Positions 36,270 to 48,137 of a stretch of 64,000 nucleotides of DNA are shown in pieces (positions within the stretch are counted from its first letter, which is position 1; each line of letters opens with the position of its first letter). Both the position numbers and the translations under genes were made by a program. The DNA is from Nymphaea colorata (taxonomy: Eukaryota > Streptophyta > Magnoliopsida > Nymphaeales > Nymphaeaceae). The notes beneath the pieces are model-generated. The model was given only the letters and a program-made list of their open reading frames with translations. It made no database searches and was not told the DNA's origin. The stretch is taken from positions 7,345,205-7,409,204 of the forward strand of contig NC_045138.2 of the NCBI RefSeq assembly GCF_008831285.2. Reading direction: 5' to 3'.

Positions 36270-37140
36270 TCCTTGTTGAAGGTAGAGCTTATGATACAAA
36301 TGAAGACATTTTGAGAACTATGACTAATTGTTTTGAGAAGTTTTTCAATGATGATGAAGTAAACACCACACTTTTTAAGTATATGACAGAAGGCATGCTA
36401 ATTTCTAGCAGTGGGAACCAATGTCTCTTACTTCTTATGTTTAAGGAAAAGGCTATAAGAGCTACATTTAGCATGCACGGTGGCAGCATTGCAGGGCCCA
36501 ATCGGTGCCTTGACTACTTCCTTTTTTGAAAAAAACTGGGTTGTCGTTGGTAAGGATCTAACAAAAGCTACGACCTCCTTCTTTCAAGTGGGTAAGATTA
36601 TCATAAGCATTAACTCAACTACTATTATGCTTCTACCTGAGTCCAAGGGGCCAATGAGAGTATAACATTATAGGTCTATTGCTCTTTGAATTACTGTTTA
36701 TAAAATTATCACAAAAATAATGGTTCTAGGACTGAAAAGTATATTAGCCATGACCCTTGGCGAAAATCAAAGGGTATTTCTTAAGAATAGACATATACAT
36801 GAACAGGTTATGCTCCCCCAGGATTTTATTGATTTGGTTTGGGCAAAGAAGGCAAGAAATTGTTTGCCTTAAATTGAATTTGTCTAAGGCATACAAAAGA
36901 GTTTCATGGCCCTTTATAGAGAAAAGTATGACAAATCTGGGGTTTCATGTCTTTTGGGTTAAAAGAGTCATGTGTGTTAGATCACTCCCCTTTTCTATCT
37001 TCATCAATGGCAAAGAGGATAGATGCTTTCAAGGAGAAAGGGGCCTTAGATAAGGAGACCCCATATCTCCCTTTGTTCTCCTAATTATAATGGAGTCTAT
37101 TTCTCTAGGGTTCAAGATTTGGGTATTTGAGGGTAACACA
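36270..37140 (+). pseudogene. LINE reverse transcriptase remnant
   Basis: RT of the plant L1 clade, read across several frames. The longest open piece (36757-37053) contains the palm motif KLNLSKAYKRVSW and the SIFINGKEDRCFQGERGLR segment, and then a stop replaces the Gln of the usual RQGDP. The FADD-type catalytic segment is not recognisable, so activity is excluded. Confidence 0.82.
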
Positions 37141-38149
37141 CATAAGCATACATAAAATTTCTTAGTACCAATGTTTAGTGGCATAATTCTACATAATGAT
37201 AAATCTAAACTTGTAAAACAAGTCTAGGTTCTAACTATCCATGGCTCGAGAGTGAGCAATAGTTAGTGGGCTACTATTCTTCATTGGGATGGGACTTGCT
37301 TTTAGATTATATATTTAAGTCTCTCCCTCTTCCATGGTAAGATTTTAGATCTATTATGCAGGTTGCTGATTGAAAAGATGTAAAAGAAGCTTGCTAGCTT
37401 GAACATCAATATTCTTATGAAATTTAATATGTCAACAGCTATGAATTACTGGACACAAGCTTGAAATTGTTGCAGTCCACCATTCTCATGGCCAACTTTT
37501 TATGGGCAAATGAAGGTAATGAGACCTAAAAACATCTCATTGCTTGGTTAAGCTTGTGCAAGTTATTGAAAGAAGACAATATCGGCATGAGAAACTTTGA
37601 GTCTGTGGAACAAAGCCATACTAGCAAGTAGAGCTTGTCAATTGATTAATGCTAACCTGACAATTTGGACCTAGCTACAGCAAGCATACCTTAGTAGAGG
37701 TAAAGACAATTGTCTTCAGGTTGGGTTTCAAAAGAATATGTAGGACAATCTAGGTTGGGGCTGAACCTTAAGCAAAGACAAAACAAGAAGGTGATCGATT
37801 TATATTCTAGTTAGATAACCGGAGTGGGACAGTTCATGTAGAGAAGCTTAATAGGGCAGATTATGGTTACATTCAAATGAAGCTGTAGACCACTTTAATC
37901 AAGGCTAGATCTCAGGATCTCAGTGCATTCATAACTATTCATGATGAAATCCAGCGTATGCAGTCTCTATCCCAATTACGATAGAAATGAGATTGTGTGA
38001 GATTATAGAAAGACCAAACCCTTTAGAGCACGTAACGTACAAAGCTACCATGCTAAGAGGCATAGAAGAAGTTGAAAGTATATATCTGGTCCAACAAAGT
38101 TCATCCTAGAGCAAGTTGCTTTTTGTTTTAGCCTGTAAAAACCAGCTGC

Positions 38150-38285
38150 CCCCTTTGACTACCTTAAAAAATATGGTATCTGCTTGGCGAACTAGTGTAG
38201 TCTTTGCAAAAAAGAAGAGGAAAGCAATTCCTGCATCATGCTTAACTACAAGGTAGCCTCTCTAGTCTGGAATATGGTGATAAAG
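38150..38285 (+). pseudogene. LINE zf-RVT domain remnant
   Basis: The frame reads KKYGICLAN, a stop, CSLCKKEEES, then CIMLNYKVASLVWN, matching the C-terminal zinc-binding domain of plant L1 polyproteins. The CxxC pair is kept, but the usual His and last Cys are replaced (Cys and Tyr). Confidence 0.7.
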
Positions 38286-38499
38286 TAATTCAACAGAAAG
38301 AGGCTGCCTTGGCTCTCTATTAGAGAGGAATTTTAAGCCTTGATGAAGGTGAAGTTAAAAACCACTGCTTGTGGATGTGCTGGGAGATCACCTTTCACAT
38401 AATATGTTGGAAACTAAGATGACGAAGAAACAAAGTGATGTATGGTGCTTGGACGGAAGATTCCACTAGAATTGAATGGCAGAGATACAAGTAAGCATA

Positions 38500-38802
38500 T
38501 GTTAAGCCAGCTGTAATTCTGGTAAATATAAGGAAATAAGTGTTGGTGTCAATAGCAATAATTGTGTGGATACAGGAAGATTTAACAGCTACAATCAAGG
38601 AGACTGCGTTAGATAACAGTCTATATTTTTAGTAGTGTATCTAACTTATACATTGAAGCATGGTTATCATTTATAACATCTTTTAGTGAGGTGTACAAGA
38701 TTCTCACGATTCTCTTGTAAAATGTCAATATATACTCAATCTATAGTTTCTGAGAACTATGAAATCTTAGAGAGCTTTTCTCATATCTTCAAAATCGGTT
38801 TT
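38500..38802 (+). repeat. 5' LTR of the 38.5 kb copia element
   Basis: Starts TGTTAAGCC and pairs along its whole length with 42434-42736. Shared phrases include GGAAATAAGTG, GGTGTCAATAG, TTTTAGTAGTGTATC, GTACAAGATTCTCAC and ATCTTAGAGAGCTTTT. Confidence 0.9.
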
Positions 38803-38933
38803 ATGGAATCAGAGCTATAACTTCCTTTCCATTGCTGTTATGAATGTTGTGTCATCTACACCAATGGAACGCCATTGAAAGTCTTGTTTCTATGAAATTG
38901 AGCAGAGAAAATTATTTTCTCTAGAGGAGTCAA

Positions 38934-39455
38934 TTGGAGGTAGTCATGGTGTCTCAAGTCTTATTGTTGTTCATAGATGGAAGTGAGCAAGTTCCTCCTC
39001 AAAACTCATCAATAATAAAGGTGAAAAAGTTGGTGAATCATGCCTACCTAAAGCGGCGAAAGTCTAACCAGCTTGCCCTTAACTGGATCATGGCCACAAT
39101 TACTGAGGATGTTCCAAGTCAAATAATTCATACAAAGACTACACAAGAGGCCTGGACTTATTTGAAGAAGGTGTTTGGCTCACAATTACCTCTTTGTATT
39201 ATGCTGCTGAAAAAGGACTTACACTTTATAAAAAAGGAAGACATGGGTATGAACAAGTATCTCAACATGATTAAACATCTTTTGGATACCTTGAAAGCTG
39301 TTGGTCACACCGTTCTAGAAGAAGACTTAGTGCAAATAGCATTAAATAGATTATCTTCTCATTATGAGAGTTTTATTATCACACCCACAATAGGTGGGTT
39401 GGTTATGCTTCCTTCGTTTCCTGATTTATGTGATTTACTTGTTAACCAAGAATGA
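38934..39455 (+). pseudogene. copia gag remnant (UBN2-type)
   Basis: An open frame of about 174 codons with the gag core order: AWTYLKKVFG, a helical segment around MNKYLNMIKHLLDTLKAVG, then ALNRLSSHYESF. It lacks a zinc knuckle. The beginning of gag, just after the primer binding site, is disrupted. Confidence 0.85.
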
Positions 39456-39459
39456 TACC

Positions 39460-40870
39460 ATAGTAAGAGTTCAATTACAGTTGGCAATTGATCAACCTTA
39501 TCTATTGCTTATGTTGGTAACAAACGCTTATATGTTGGCAGTTCCTCATTTTATTAAAAAAAATACTCTTTATGTCTCTAGATTATCAAATAATCTTCTA
39601 TCCATAGGGAAGTTTACTTCATATTTGAGTTCTCCTCAACTTGTTTTGTGATAAAGGATCAGGAAACGGGTGAAGGCTCACACATGATTGTATCCAATTA
39701 GGATACATCTAAAACCATATGCCTTGTTTGCTGTCAAAAAATATTAAGGAGACATGCACATATTGGCACCAATGCTTAGGGCATGCCAATTCAAGGAAGA
39801 TTTTTTAACCTTATTCTAGGAGATTTAATTCAATAAAGAAGAAGCCAACAGCCACATCATTATGTGAACATTGTCAGGCCGGTAAATCTCACAAACTAGC
39901 GTTTTGTCAATCTAGTTTCCATGCATCTCAGCATCTTGAGTTACTAGATAGTGATGTTTGGGGACCCTCTCCAGTTATTGGATCTATTGGAAATAATTTT
40001 TATTTGTTGATCATTGATCATTTTTCTCATTTTAGTTGGTTATTTCCCCATGATAAATAAATCAGATGTTTATGATTGCTTTGTCAATTTCAAGACTCTG
40101 GTGAAAAAAACAGCTTGAAAGTCCATCAAAATGTTTCAGTTTAATAATAGAAGTGAGTTCTATAGTAATAAATTTGAGAAGGATTTAAAACTCCATGAAA
40201 TTCTTCATTGGTATTCATGTCCTCATACACCGAAACAAAATGGTCTTGCCAAATGAAAACATCGGCATATTATTGAAACAACACTAGCTATGTTACACAA
40301 TGCTAATCTTGAACACAGATTTCGATCGAGGCATTTCGAACTGCAACATTTATTATAAATCAGCCGCCTTTCTCAAAGCTACCCAAGCATATGTTTCCAT
40401 ATGAATGTTTATTCGATCAAGCCCCTGATTACTCATACTTAAAGACTTTCGAAGCTCTTTGTTATCCTTTCTTGACTCCATATAATCAAAATAAACTGCA
40501 ACACAAAACCACAAAATGCATCTTTGTATGCTATCGTATTCAACAAAAGGGTACATATGTTGGGATCCACAAACTTGACGTTTGTTCATCTCTCGGCCTG
40601 TCGTATTTGATGAAGGTGTTCATTATAAAGGAGGTGAATCAAATAAATATAAAGAGCAGAACATCAAAAACTGGTTTTCCTTTCTTGAACCAATGTCAAG
40701 TCCTCCCAAAATAATACATAATTCAACTTCCACTTTAACCAACAATTATGATTTAGTCCTCTTGAGTTGGCCAAAAAAATTTAAATTAGAAAATATAGAC
40801 CCTGCTCTCCCTATTGATGATGACCTTCTTTCCCATCACTTAGACTTGGTAGAATATCATAACTAAAACT
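39460..40870 (+). pseudogene. copia protease end and integrase remnant
   Basis: The protease tail is suggested by VSRLSNNLLSIGKF (near 39580). Next come the integrase N-terminal zinc domain (LGHANSRK, then CEHCQAGKSHK near 39870), the catalytic core (LDSDVWGPSPV; CPHTPKQNGLAK near 40220 followed by a stop) and the segment before RT (about 40391-40866). Several stops and frame changes occur. Confidence 0.82.
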
Positions 40871-41079
40871 TGATGCCTACACCAATACCACCAATTCCAC
40901 AACCTAGGGAGCCTAGTCCTTATCCTACACCCATCTCATGACCTCAGTACCATGTCCATCCCATGACAACTTGATCTATGACTGGATCACTTAAGCCCAA
41001 AGCCTTCATCACCATGAGGTCTACATATCCAGCTGAAATCAAACCTATTACCTACAAGCGAGCTGCTCAATTTCCACAA

Positions 41080-42430
41080 TGGAGGGAAGCCATGGACCAA
41101 GAGTTCAAGGGTCTTCAAGATAATAAGACATGATGATTGGTCTTAGCTGAAGATCACTTCAATGTCATTGGCTCAAAATGGGTGTTCAAACTCAAGAAAA
41201 ATGCCGATTGGACAATCTTTCCCCAAAAAGCTCGATTTGTGGCAAAGGATATCTTTAGGAAACCGGTGTAGACTATAATGAAATATTTAGTCCACTTGTC
41301 AAACCAACAACTGTCTGGGTTTTTATTGCCCTTGCCACTTACTATGGTTGGCCATCACATCAGTTGGATTTTAACATTGCATTCTTGAATGGTCACCTAT
41401 CTGAAGATGTATATATGCAGCAGCTGGAAGGATATGAGGATCCACATTTTCTTTATCATGTGTGCCAACTCATCAAGGCCATCTATGGCTTACAACAAAG
41501 CCCACGGGCTTGGTACTAAAGGTTAAGTGAATTTATTTTCCAACATAGATTCAAAATGTCGCAATCTGATTCATACTATTTATACTTAATGAGGGTGATG
41601 AAAAAGTCTACTTGCTAGTTTATATAGACGACCTTATCATGACTGGTCCAAACACCCAGAAGACCAAAGCAGTTATAAACTAACTTATGGGGGCATTTTC
41701 TATAAAAGATATAGGTGAGATTTCATATTTTTTGGGTATTGAGCTTAAGAAGGAAGAGAAGAACGTAACTCTTTCTCAATGACATTACGTCCAAAATGTG
41801 CTGCAATGTGCCCTTCTTCTTGATGCCAAGCCTACCTCAACGCCCACGAGGCCATCAACCAACAAGCAAAATGGTGAGAATGAGGCACTGTTTGAAGACC
41901 CTCATTTTACCAGAGGACAATAGGAGCTTTTCAATACTTAACATTGACAAGGCCAGATGTAGCTTTTTCTATAAATAGGGCTAATCAATTTACGCATAGC
42001 CCAACATTGTGTCATTGGCAAATGGTTAAGGGCATTTTGAGATACTTAAAGGACATGATGGATTATGGTTTATGGTTTCAGTTTTCAGATTCTCTTTATT
42101 TGAGTGGGTACACGAACGCCAATTGGGCTGGAAGTCAAGAAGCTTTACTTGAAGAATTGGGAATCTCTTTGGACAAACCACCTGACCTTTGGTGAGACAA
42201 CATTGGAGCTTTGTATTTGGTGGCTAATCCAGTTTTTTATGCTATGACTAAGCACATTGAAGTCAATTTTCACTTCTTTTGAGATCATGTCAATAAAGGG
42301 CATTTGAAGATTAAATTTCTTCGTTTAGATGAACAGTTAGCAAATGGTCTCACCAAACCTCTACATTTTGTAAAATTTGAAAACTTTGGAGCAACCTTAA
42401 CTTTGAGAAGACCATGTTCAGGTTGATGGG
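41080..42430 (+). pseudogene. copia RT and RNase H remnant
   Basis: RT is seen from WREAMDQEFKGL (near 41082) through GSKWVFKLKKN and LVYIDDLIMTG (near 41610-41645), the YxDD catalytic box. RNase H is seen at about 42100 (SGYTNANWAGS) and TKHIEVNFHFF (near 42250). The frames change several times and stops are frequent. Confidence 0.85.
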
Positions 42431-42433
42431 GAA

Positions 42434-42736
42434 TGTTAAGCAAAGCTTTAATTCTGATAAAGATGAGGAAATAAGTGCTGGTGTCAATAGTAATAATCAT
42501 ATGGATAGAAGAAGATTTAATGGCTACAATCAAGGATATTGCATTAAATAACAGTCCATAGTTTTAGTAGTGTATCCAATTTCTATATCGAAGCATTCTT
42601 ATCCTTTGTAACTTTTTCTGAGCTGTACAAGATTCTCACTATTCTCTTGTAAACTGTCCATATATACTCCACGTGTAGCCTCTGAGAATGTATGAAAATC
42701 TTAGAGAGCTTTTCCCATATTTTGAAAAGCTGTTTT
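42434..42736 (+). repeat. 3' LTR of the 38.5 kb copia element
   Basis: Starts TGTTAAGCAAAG after a purine-rich tract and aligns with the 5' LTR. The minus-strand ORFs that cover this LTR and its partner are similar only because the LTRs are. Confidence 0.9.
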
Positions 42737-42938
42737 AGTTTATAGATCAATAAACTGGAAATGTAACAAAAAAGAAATTATTGATCAACATATGGTTGTC
42801 GACTGGGATGGTGGTTGATGATCTCAAAAGGTTCTATACCATCAACAAAGCATCGGTTATCAGAGTCAATAAGAAGGGCAATCAAAAGGGGATTGGAGGA
42901 TCTCTTAATTCAGAAATGGCTCGAGATCTCATGAGTGG

Positions 42939-43563
42939 TACAGGAAAATTGTAAAGTCATCACCGACTCTTGGGAAGAGTCGAGAAGACTCAAGAGGCTA
43001 CAAACCTCTTCCTTTTTGTAGGTTGGTGGATGTAATGATTAAAAAGAAAGTAAATTAAGGAAAAAGAAAAAATTAGAATGTGGTGGATTCTTCCACCACC
43101 GACTAATGCTCCCTATAAATAGGGAAGTTGGGCATAGTGTGTGGGTATTGAGAGTTAGGTTGAGTCTCAAATCCTTTGAGCTAGAGTTTGTGTGCTCACT
43201 TTGTGAGCTGGTGTGTGAGAATTTCAAGTGTGTGCTCAAGTGAAAGAGCGTTGGGTGCTTGGATGTTAGCTCACTGTGTGAGCTTGTTGAGGTGAGTTCT
43301 TGTACCTCACTTTTATATGTTTCATTATTGGCAAACAATAGAAGTCTACTGTTTGAAGTATAGTTGGTGCATACTTTACGTTGTTGCATGGCTAAGTTTA
43401 TTTTGTGAACTTTGTTGGTGTTGTTATTAAGTTCCCATTAAGCATACTTTGTCAAGTTTATTATTAAGAATTATTATGAACGTCGAGACTCTGCCGGTTT
43501 TTCTCCGCATAACTTCGGGTTTGGATCTAAGTTATATCTAGGGCCCACATTTGTTTTCCTACA
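42939..43563 (+). mobile_element. LTR-like insertion, probable solo LTR
   Basis: The left end TACAGGAAAAT and right end TTTTCCTACA form a short terminal inverted repeat. A CTATAAATAGGG box near 43112 looks like an LTR promoter. The 5' part contains related words (GTGTGTGAGA, GTGTGCTCA, GTGAGCT) in a transcribed-leader-like region. There is no coding sequence. The left terminal TG seems mutated, and I found no exact target duplication. It lies in the LINE 3' part. Confidence 0.5.
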
Positions 43564-44009
43564 GAAATGACACTACAGAATTCTTTGTGTTGGAATGAGG
43601 TTAATCAATTGCCCAGAAGGAGAAGATCAAACCGTTAGTAAGTTCAAACAATGTAGGTTGGAAGTGAAGAATGAAGATATTTCAAGATGGCAGCACACAA
43701 TGGCCTATTAAATGGTCTGGGATTGCACCACTCTCTGAGTACTTCCAGATGGGAGATCATGGCATTCCTTTCCTACTAGGTTCCATATTAATGCTATATA
43801 GAGAGGCAAGTATTTGCTATGAGTTTGGATAGTCAGGGATAGTCGTCACAGTTCTGAGTGTTTTTTTATATGGTGTTGATGGCTCTACTATTGTTGTTGC
43901 ATCTTTTTGGTTGTTTACCTGCTGTGTCCTAGCACGTTGGTTTCTTTGGTGGTTGTATCCCTTCTGTCCTTTTTTTTCTGTACATATTGTTTTTTAGCAA
44001 TAAAAAAGG

Positions 44010-45360
44010 TTGGGAGCCTATCTCACATTCATCCCTTCATTAGAAGTTCAACAGCATAATTGGTCAATTTCTCATGAAGTATTTTGGGAAGTAAATGCTC
44101 ATGATAGTATACTTTCCCATGCATTTGAAAACCAAATTCATCATCACATGATCCTTAAACTCAAATATTATGGTCCAAATCTTGAGCTAGTTGCTGATTG
44201 GGCTATGTAGACCAAGAAGGTTCAAGATTTCAAGTTGATTTTTGTCTTTTGTGGAATAAACTTAGATGTATCAAGTGGTCAGCAAACAAATATTAATATA
44301 AGTTTATTTGGCTTTGGTTTAGGTATATTAAAATGGGTGATGCAGCTTGATTTGAGGAGAAAGGTTTGTAGTATTCATTGCTTGATTTGGGCAGCAAGGT
44401 TTGTAGTAGGCATTGGTTGGATGGTAATGTGGTATGAGTCAAATTAGAATCAACTAAATTTGGGTGTCAGTGTTATAGCTTAGTTGGAAGGTATTGGTTC
44501 AATTGCAGTCTATGGCTTTGAACGTAAGTTTTGAATGGATAATACTAGCCATGACCACAGTAAAAATCTGTGGTAAAATTGGAGTTCTAGTTAGCTATTA
44601 CATTAATCAACCCTTATATGTTGATCACATACATGATACATAGTGTCTGATTTACAAAAACCACATGTAACGGAAACAAAATGTAGAATGCAGCTTATTT
44701 ACAAAAAAACGATATGTAAAGAGAAAAAAAAATTGAATGCGCCATTGGTAAAGGGAAAAAAGTAGAATGCAGTGTATCTACAAAAAACCATATGCAAAGG
44801 AAAAAAAAAGTAGAACGCTATTTTTAATGGTTTTTTAATAAATTAACAACATAGATGGGGAAGAAATTTACAAAAGCCAAAAGGTAAAAAAACAACCATG
44901 ATGCTAATTGTGAAGTGCACATTAGAGTTTATGAGATAAAAAAGCTGGATTGTTGAATTTAATTCCCCATTTAGATTTTTTTTTTTGGGTTCTAATATTT
45001 TGGCTGGTGCGATCCATCTTTGCAGATTATTCCCAAAAAAAAGAGAAAAAATAGACATAAAGTGCTGGCATATTAAGTATTTCAGAAAATTAGACCTTCC
45101 ACTCTTTTGAGATCATGTGTTCATCACAAAACATTCACGAACACGTTTTCATTCTTAACAAACTAGCTCGAACCAAGGCCCAGACTCAACTCATTCGGTT
45201 CGTTAATTTTGCGGTTCGTTCATTTTGACAACCTTACAAATATGCATATAACTTCCCATTTCTACTACTCAAATGGGATATTTTAGTTCTCAAGTTGAGT
45301 AATTTCCCATAAATTTCAGCTATTGCATTTACAAAGGACACAAAATATGAACATTCCCAC
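44010..45360. other. Spacer before the first dirigent gene
   Basis: Two short open frames (44010-44210 and 44235-44447) have no recognisable family. A four-unit minisatellite lies at 44649-44822. Near 45120-45240 is a stretch with CGAAC/GTTCG words (AGCTCGAACC, GGTTCGTT), typical of the dispersed word-repeats seen elsewhere in the window. Confidence 0.45.
44649..44822. repeat. Degenerate minisatellite, unit about 45-50 bp
   Basis: About four units share TTTACAAAAAACC, ATATGTAAAGGGAAAAAA and GTAGAATGCA with indels, including one shortened unit. Confidence 0.7.
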
Positions 45361-45364
45361 AAAC

Positions 45365-45931
45365 TCAGTAGTGAATCACAGTCACATTGTACTCAACAAC
45401 AGCATTCCCAGTCAATAGGTCCAAGCTATAAGTCTTAGCAAGTGCATAGCCTCGCGCCAGCCTGAACATTCCGGTCCCGCCGATCACTGGCATCTCCCTG
45501 GTCGAACTAAAGATCGAGTTCCTCCCAAGTATACTTAAGCTGCTGCCATTGTATTCACCTTCCAGAAACACATAATTAAGCACCATTAGCAAGCTTAAAT
45601 CGTTCTGGGATGCTGAAGCATAGAGACCTTGTGCCCTTCCAATCAGCTTCGACGTCGCGTCTGGGCCTTCCGTCAATGGGTCGTCAAACAGAGCAACCAT
45701 GCCGAACCCTGTCATTGAGGTCTTGCTCATCTCCACCTCGGCGACCTTCTCGGCGGTCGGCTCCTCGCCGACAATGATGTCGTGGAAGAAGAAGTGTATG
45801 GTTGTTGTCTTCTCTTCCAATCCTTGGTTCAGTGGGCTCGAGCCATTGGCGAGCCTGCCACCAGAGACTAGATGAAGTTGGAAAAGGGTCAGGGAAAGTA
45901 AGACACAGAATTTTGAGCTTGTTGGTGCCAT
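45365..45931 (-). CDS. Dirigent protein, intact
   Basis: Dirigent proteins are secreted beta-barrel proteins that steer phenoxy-radical coupling in lignan and related synthesis. This is a single-exon frame of 188 residues, the family's usual size. Residues 1-25 form a signal peptide with a hydrophobic core (VLLSLTLFQLHLVSGG). The dirigent domain covers about residues 43-187 with the conserved series FFFHDI, DDPLTEGP, GRAQGLYASA, YNGSSLSILGRN and REMPVIGGTGMFRLARGYA. N-glycosylation sequons occur near residues 29, 128 and 182. There is no Cys in the mature part. It is clearly diverged from the two dirigent copies at 56 and 63 kb, which are close to each other. The start is the first ATG with a following signal peptide. 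Which coupling it directs cannot be told. Confidence 0.95.
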   Translation of the reverse strand: MAPTSSKFCVLLSLTLFQLHLVSGGRLANGSSPLNQGLEEKTTTIHFFFHDIIVGEEPTAEKVAEVEMSKTSMTGFGMVALFDDPLTEGPDATSKLIGRAQGLYASASQNDLSLLMVLNYVFLEGEYNGSSLSILGRNSIFSSTREMPVIGGTGMFRLARGYALAKTYSLDLLTGNAVVEYNVTVIHY

Positions 45932-46259
45932 TTTTTGGCCTCACGGCGTCATGAAGGATGATGGGCAGCACTTAAAAAGACTGAGCTAGCTAGACGGATT
46001 CCCCTTGCCAGGGAAAGTGAAAGCAGTTAAGGCAGATATGAATCAATGCAGACTATAGAACAAACCACTCCTTTAAGTTTTCCTTTTTCAAGTGTTTGGT
46101 GAAGGTAGCGAGCTACCAATCTTGGGTCATTTTTTTTAGAAATTTAAGAGAATAATTACTATAAAAATGATGAATAACGTAGTTAAGCACTAATTAAGTT
46201 GATGACTCATTCGGACTAGTTAACTGATTAATGACCTGAATTAGGGTGGTTTGGTTAGG

Positions 46260-46432
46260 TCAGGGACGGAGGCAAGTGTGGGCAACATGTGGGCAATTGT
46301 CCACATAAAATTACAAAAAAATATTTATTTTTATATTGATGCATCAGGGCAATTTTTCTCATTTACATATTGATGACTGTTGAAATTTATTACTAATTCC
46401 TCTTAACCAGAGATTTCTAGCTTTACCCCTAG
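46260..46432. mobile_element. MITE-like element, AGGGGCGGAGC family
   Basis: Terminal phrases CAGGGACGGAGGCAAG and (reverse complement) CTAGGGGTAAAGCTAGAAAT are imperfect inverted repeats around an AT-rich middle. The family is recognised by its match to the unit at 54554-54719. Confidence 0.45.
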
Positions 46433-48059
46433 ATTGGGTTTGGCAAGAAAAGTAGGATCCAATCGACGATGAATTGGATCTGAATACTGTACGTATGTAT
46501 CTCTGGATCCAAGACTGAAATCCTGCAAAAAATTTATTTACGTGAAGAACATTAGTCTGGAGTTGATTAATTAGTTGGATTCAATATTGGTTTTAGAAAA
46601 TGCTAACCAGGTTCAATCTACATTCAGACAATGACCAAAATTAGGTCAGACAAATACACACTGAATTGCGCATTTTGGTCTCAGGATTAACTCTTGATGC
46701 AGGCCAACCCCAGATTCTATGTAATAATAGTAATTAGCCGATCGATGACCCGGTTGTGAGCGTTTATGTTGTCAGAATTGGCCCGAATCAGGCATTCCAA
46801 TCAAATTGATGGCTGACAGATTCAATTAATTATGTGGTCGATTCAAGGGTGTCACATGTCAATTTTTTTTAACTATTATTGAGATATTCAAACATTTTTA
46901 TATTTTGACAGATCTTTATACTATTTATTAATTTTCCAAATTCTTTAAAAATATTTTTGGACCGCGCACAACCTATACGTTAAGCTCAGGCAGTGAGTCG
47001 GCTGATTCTTTGAATCAGCAGCCTCATGCATTTACTTGTAAATTTTAAAAAAATTCACTTATTTCATGTAAAAATTTTGAAAGTTGATATTTCAGTTTTA
47101 ATAAAAAATTTAGAAATTTTAAATCCACTCGCCTCATGAAAAATTTCTAGTTCCGCCCCTGATTGCATGAACCATTTCTATGCTTTTCTCCTACAAAAAT
47201 ATTTTGCATTTGGTGGGCACTACGATATATACTTGGCCGGACTACGAACGCATTGAGAAGGTCCTCAAATATATGGTTTGAGCAGCTTGTTTAACCCTCT
47301 CGTAAAAAGAAATTATTAGATGTTGTGGACCTAAACTAGCAAACCTGAGTAAGCAAAAGCAAGGGCAGAGCCAGAATTTTTGTCTTCAGAGGCCGAACCA
47401 TTAAAAAACTGGCTTTCAATGGGCCTAATATATTTTATTAATCATTTTTATGGGGGCCGAAATGCATTTTTTTTAAATTTAAACATGTAATACTTAAATT
47501 ACTAAAATCTGAGGGAGGACCATGGCCCCTTGGGCTATGGGAGTAAGGTTATTTTATGCTTTGCCTGTGTAAAGGTTCTTCGTAGCTCTCACTGAAATGG
47601 CAAAACTACAAGGACAAAATGGGAAAACTCTAAAGAAAATATGAGATTGTATGTGGTTCATATGGGACCAAGTTCAAATGTGGTTATTGGCTAAGAATGC
47701 AGTTGGATGTTGTGTTGATCATGAGTTGAATGTTTCCAACCGCTATACATGGTGTCTATATAGTAATTGTTGCTCCCCCAAACTGAACTCCATAATGCTT
47801 CATTGAGAAAAATATTTGCGCGTAATGGCATCAATAGGTCGAGTTCGAATTGGATATACCCTTAATGATATTCATTTTTTCGAATATTAACATATTCTAA
47901 TTCAAATTCAAACAAAGAAAAGTCATAACTGAATCCGAATCCGAAATCCGATTTCACAATCCAAATATGATCCTTGACCAATTTTTAAATATAAGACCAT
48001 TAGATAGAGAATATTTATTTTAAATTAAATCTGATCTAAATATGAATCCAAATCCGATT

Positions 48060-48061
<2 letters not shown>

Positions 48062-48134
<73 letters not shown>
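48062..48134. repeat. (TA)n microsatellite, about 36 units
   Basis: An uninterrupted TA run inside an ATCCGAA-word repeat. Long TA runs are prone to assembly error, so the length is unreliable. Confidence 0.97.

Positions 48135-48137
<3 letters not shown>

Larger units (their letters stand above)
38500..42736 (+). mobile_element. Nearly full-length Ty1/copia element with both LTRs, decayed
   Basis: Two LTRs of about 303 bp (38500-38802 and 42434-42736) flank gag, protease, integrase, RT and RNase H remnants in copia order. A primer binding site variant TGGAATCAGAGC (38804-38815) follows the 5' LTR, and a purine-rich TTGATGGGGAA precedes the 3' LTR. The LTRs differ at many positions and by small indels, about one in five by eye, so the insertion is old. 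Stops and frameshifts break every domain. No target duplication was found. Confidence 0.92.
33950..44005 (+). mobile_element. Decayed L1-type LINE, split by later insertions
   Basis: ORF1-like protein fragments are seen from about 34050, with a degenerate CCHC knuckle near 35185-35240. The end of the endonuclease domain lies near 35640-35790 (FIAGYRFMGLANPSNQFLWSNR split over one frame). RT follows at about 36270-37140 (SMHGG, TSFFQVGK, YKIITKI, KLNLSKAYKRVSW, GDPISPFVL), and a C-terminal zinc-binding domain (zf-RVT) at about 38150-38285. Many stops and frameshifts are present. The unit is interrupted at 38500 by a copia element and at 42939 by an LTR-like insertion. The end near 44000 (GTACATATTG then GCAATAAAAAAGG) resembles a LINE 3' tail. 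The left end is not sharp. Confidence 0.8.

Noticed and set aside
38395-42533. Two similar minus-strand ORFs in the LTRs (38395-38598 and 42285-42533)
   Set aside because: Their similarity follows from the LTR pair; there is no evidence for an LTR-encoded antisense protein.
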